Shown: one piece after another, positions 61,630 through 64,000 of the stretch | Numbering within the stretch: the stretch's first letter is position 1 | Layout: the number at the start of each line of letters is the position of its first letter | Origin: Gracilaria gracilis | Taxonomy: Eukaryota > Rhodophyta > Florideophyceae > Gracilariales > Gracilariaceae | Direction of reading: 5' to 3' | Assembly (NCBI GenBank): GCA_030374805.1 | Contig: JARGSG010000107.1 | Coordinates: 1 to 64,000 of the forward strand | DNA: 64,000 bases | Notes under the pieces: generated by a model | Told to the model about the DNA's origin: nothing | The model's database searches: none | Seen by the model: only the letters and a program-made list of their open reading frames with translations | Made by a program: the position numbers and the translations under genes

Positions 61630-63405
61630 ATGAGGGAGCGTTTTTGGACAGATGCCAATGACAACGCAAGCCAAACTAAGCAAAGCGAGAACCGCCATGC
61701 GCCTATCTTTTGAAGAACCATGTACGTATGTATCTACTATCTATGTGGCAGCAGCTTTTTCCCCCCCCCCCCTCCCCTCCCGCTCTCCCCTCCAAGTCGC
61801 CGATTTTGCTCATTTTCCCCCGATAGTGCGATGTGCGTTGCCGGACGTTGTACCTACCAAACAAGTGCAGTATGTTGTGTTCCAGAATGTATCGCGAGCT
61901 GCAGTAAACCCAAACCATGAGCTTCCAAGAATAGACCGCGAGTGTATACTCCGCGCCGCCGCGGCCGTGAGTACAAGCGTGCCGCGCGCGCCTCGTTGGC
62001 ATTTGATGTGTTGCCATGCCGCTGCCGCAGATTGCTTTCTTGTCGTCGCGGCGCCGACAACGCGTCTCACAGCAATGAACGGCTGCTTTTATCGCGCAGC
62101 GTCCACTCCCGTGCGCCCATGTGATTGATTTCTTTCTTCTCCAACCTGATTACCCTTAAGTTTAGTTGAGTTGGCTCTCTAGCTAGAGATAGCGCTTCCT
62201 CCCGGCCGGCCGATCGATAAGAGGGCTAACGTTCCTACCCTCCGTGCCCATCAACGTGCCGCTACGCACACATCTCCACGCGCTGAAAACTCTCACGCAA
62301 CAAGCAATAACTCTAGCAGCCTCGCCAACGTTTACTTGAAATCATGCCGACCTCCGCTCAAATGCATCACAACATCTCAACGCTGTGATCCAGCAAACAC
62401 AATTCGCCAATTTACACCTCATACTACGGTACCGTGTGTGCTTACAACAGTACTGTAGATTTACCGCCCTTCTCAAGAAACCGTTTCTGTATCGCTCCAA
62501 TGCTCTCCAGCAATCATTATTCGTCGCAACACGCTCGTGTCACAATTCATCGTCTTTGGCTCACAAGGCACGCCATCTGAGCGTTCAAGTCGCAAAAACA
62601 GGAAAATCCTCAAGCACATATCAAAAAAAAAAAAAAACCAAAGGCACCATATCACAAGTCACATGCTCTACGTCGCAACGCAATGTGCACATTCCTTCGC
62701 ATATACAAAGCAATGTCTGCTGCCGACGATATCTCACCCAAAAAAGGCAGCTCGCACTCGCTCACCACGCCAAAACCCACTATCACATCACCACCTCCAC
62801 ATTCTCCTCACCTCCCTTGTTCCCCCCAATTCCTCCTTCACCCCCACAAAGCCCCCAGCGCACTGTTTGTCACAGAGTATACCTCAACAACAGCAACAAG
62901 TCCCAATGACCAACTCATTTTTTCAGCTCAGTTGATGCCAGGGCCGTCCCCAACAGCATACAACCCTACTACAATGCTCGAGTTAATAAGTTAACTTCTG
63001 GTGCAAATCCGCACACCAGCACTCCACCCACCCAAGTATGCCCATCACACTGCACAATCTTTCATTGCAGCAAACGCTTCAGAATGTGCCGTCAGCAAAT
63101 GGCGCGTACCCGTTCCAGACAACTACATGTTCGCCTTCTTCTCCATCAAGCGATATGTAACAGTAAACTCCCCCTTCCCCACAAGTAAAGCGCATCGCAT
63201 TCGAATACAGAGCTCGTCGCCAAAACTATTGATTCGACATGTGATCAACTGCAAACCAAATCCATTCGTGAAGCCTCTCGCCTGTCTATAGCACATGCAC
63301 AATACTATGTCAACCACAGCTATCACTCACACCATACTGCCATAGCGAGATCAACACTACCACCAACTACAACCATCACTGGTTCTGAACGGGTGGTACT
63401 ATTTC
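61630..63405. other. Intergenic, G-poor C/A-rich
   Basis: No gene is recognised. From about 62290 to 63380 the plus strand has very little G. Long chance frames (for example 62385-62909) arise from this composition. Short C and A homopolymers occur near 61760 and 62623. Confidence 0.5.
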
Positions 63406-64000
63406 TTAAGATTCAGACACCGTGGAGTTTTTCGCCACCTTCATGCTGCTCCTTGGCTTCGGCCATTGGCGAGGCCCTCCGGTGGCCCATGCACCTTTCG
63501 CAGTATGAGCCGTTTGATCTCCGCCTGGCGAATTCTTGTCCTTTGAGCCGGATATGTCACTCTTGTCTCCCGTCTGATCCCGAACCTCCTCGACGACAAG
63601 AACAGTACTATCAGTACTAACACCAGGTTTTGGCGAGCCACTTCTGGCTTTCTCATCAATTTCTACAGGATCATTTCTCTGTATCGGAGCGTTTAACAAA
63701 TGCGACTTTGCGTTTTCACCTGAATTGTCCTTTTCCTCTTCATGAGATGAAACAGGAGAGGTGACTTTCTGAGGTTTCACGGCTTGCTGCGGGGTGCTTG
63801 GGCGCACGGCAGTGCTCGCGGACGCAGGCTGAAATAATGATTTCGGCTTGTTAGCCCACACGGAGTGCGCGCGACTATTTTCTATGACAGACTTCGCCTT
63901 GGAAGGCACGTCTTTAGTCGAGCCCTCCATTGGTTGCCCATTACCTGAACCAGTGCTTGACTTGCTGCTAACCCTGACAAGAGCATTCGCAGATCCATTA
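63406..64000 (-). CDS. Disordered protein, 5' partial at window edge, unknown
   Basis: The frame is open from the right edge (63999) to a stop at 63406, 198 codons; an internal Met is at 63930. The sequence is rich in Ser, Lys, Pro, Asp and Glu with no hydrophobic core. It has a short aromatic motif, SVWANKPKSLFQP, and the tail GAWATGGPRQWPKPRSS. It is probably the C-terminal disordered region of a larger protein whose domains lie beyond the window. I cannot name it. Confidence 0.55.
   Translation of the reverse strand, partial: NGSANALVRVSSKSSTGSGNGQPMEGSTKDVPSKAKSVIENSRAHSVWANKPKSLFQPASASTAVRPSTPQQAVKPQKVTSPVSSHEEEKDNSGENAKSHLLNAPIQRNDPVEIDEKARSGSPKPGVSTDSTVLVVEEVRDQTGDKSDISGSKDKNSPGGDQTAHTAKGAWATGGPRQWPKPRSSMKVAKNSTVSES

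Noticed and set aside
62385..62909. 174-codon plus-strand frame
   Set aside because: Composition is explained by the G-poor tract, which lacks TAG/TGA stops; no domain or ATG context.
1..64000. CRISPR arrays, prokaryotic operons or defence islands
   Set aside because: No regularly spaced direct repeats were seen, and genes are typical eukaryotic single units with spliceosomal introns.

Overview
The window is nuclear DNA from a eukaryote, most likely a red alga (Florideophyceae, Chondrus-like). That assignment is an inference. It rests on mostly intronless genes, a few very short GTAAG...AG introns (about 90-125 bp), a plant-mitochondrial type gamma-carbonic anhydrase-like protein, a secreted Ser/Pro-rich protein ending in a Hedgehog-type Hint (Hog) module, and large LTR-retrotransposon content. 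No ribosomal RNA, CRISPR array or prokaryotic operon was seen.

Layout. (1) 1-14 kb is a transposon graveyard. It holds a nearly complete but broken Ty3/Gypsy element with a distal chromodomain (1-10439, 5' LTR outside the window) and an unusual antisense reading frame between pol and the 3' LTR. The 3' LTR abuts an N-terminally truncated pogo/Tigger-type DDE transposase. A short piggyBac-like non-autonomous element and a LINE-like scrap follow. (2) 16-25 kb has a four-exon C2H2 zinc-finger gene, a Mediator MED8-like gene, a secreted unknown and a VHS-GAT trafficking adaptor. (3) 26-36 kb is a housekeeping block: importin beta (-) divergent from ribosomal protein eL36 (+), then ornithine aminotransferase (-) divergent from a two-exon gamma-CA-like gene (+), degenerate LINE-like scraps and a small possibly organelle-targeted protein. 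(4) 38-47 kb is rich in secreted proteins: a large unknown with an HDHEHG motif, a cysteine-repeat protein, the Hint/Hog protein, and one tRNA-Asn(GTT). (5) 48-54 kb has two tandem C2H2 zinc-finger paralogs, a PAK/STE20 kinase with a CRIB-like segment, and a Cof-type HAD hydrolase. (6) 58-64 kb has an acidic Met/Glu-rich repeat protein, a CCCH zinc-finger protein whose N-terminus lies in another frame, and a partial unknown gene at the right edge.

Most genes are ordinary cell machinery: nuclear import, translation, transcription, vesicle traffic, amino-acid metabolism, complex I assembly and signalling. The least explained parts are the antisense frame of the retrotransposon, which is bracketed by two copies of the polypurine tract; DNA-level motifs repeated through that element in different reading frames; several near-loopless foldback hairpins; a dispersed CAAGGGTAG motif; and long tracts almost depleted of G or C on one strand. 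Several intuitive start codons are upstream non-ATG codons; I used the first supported ATG and say so where it matters.
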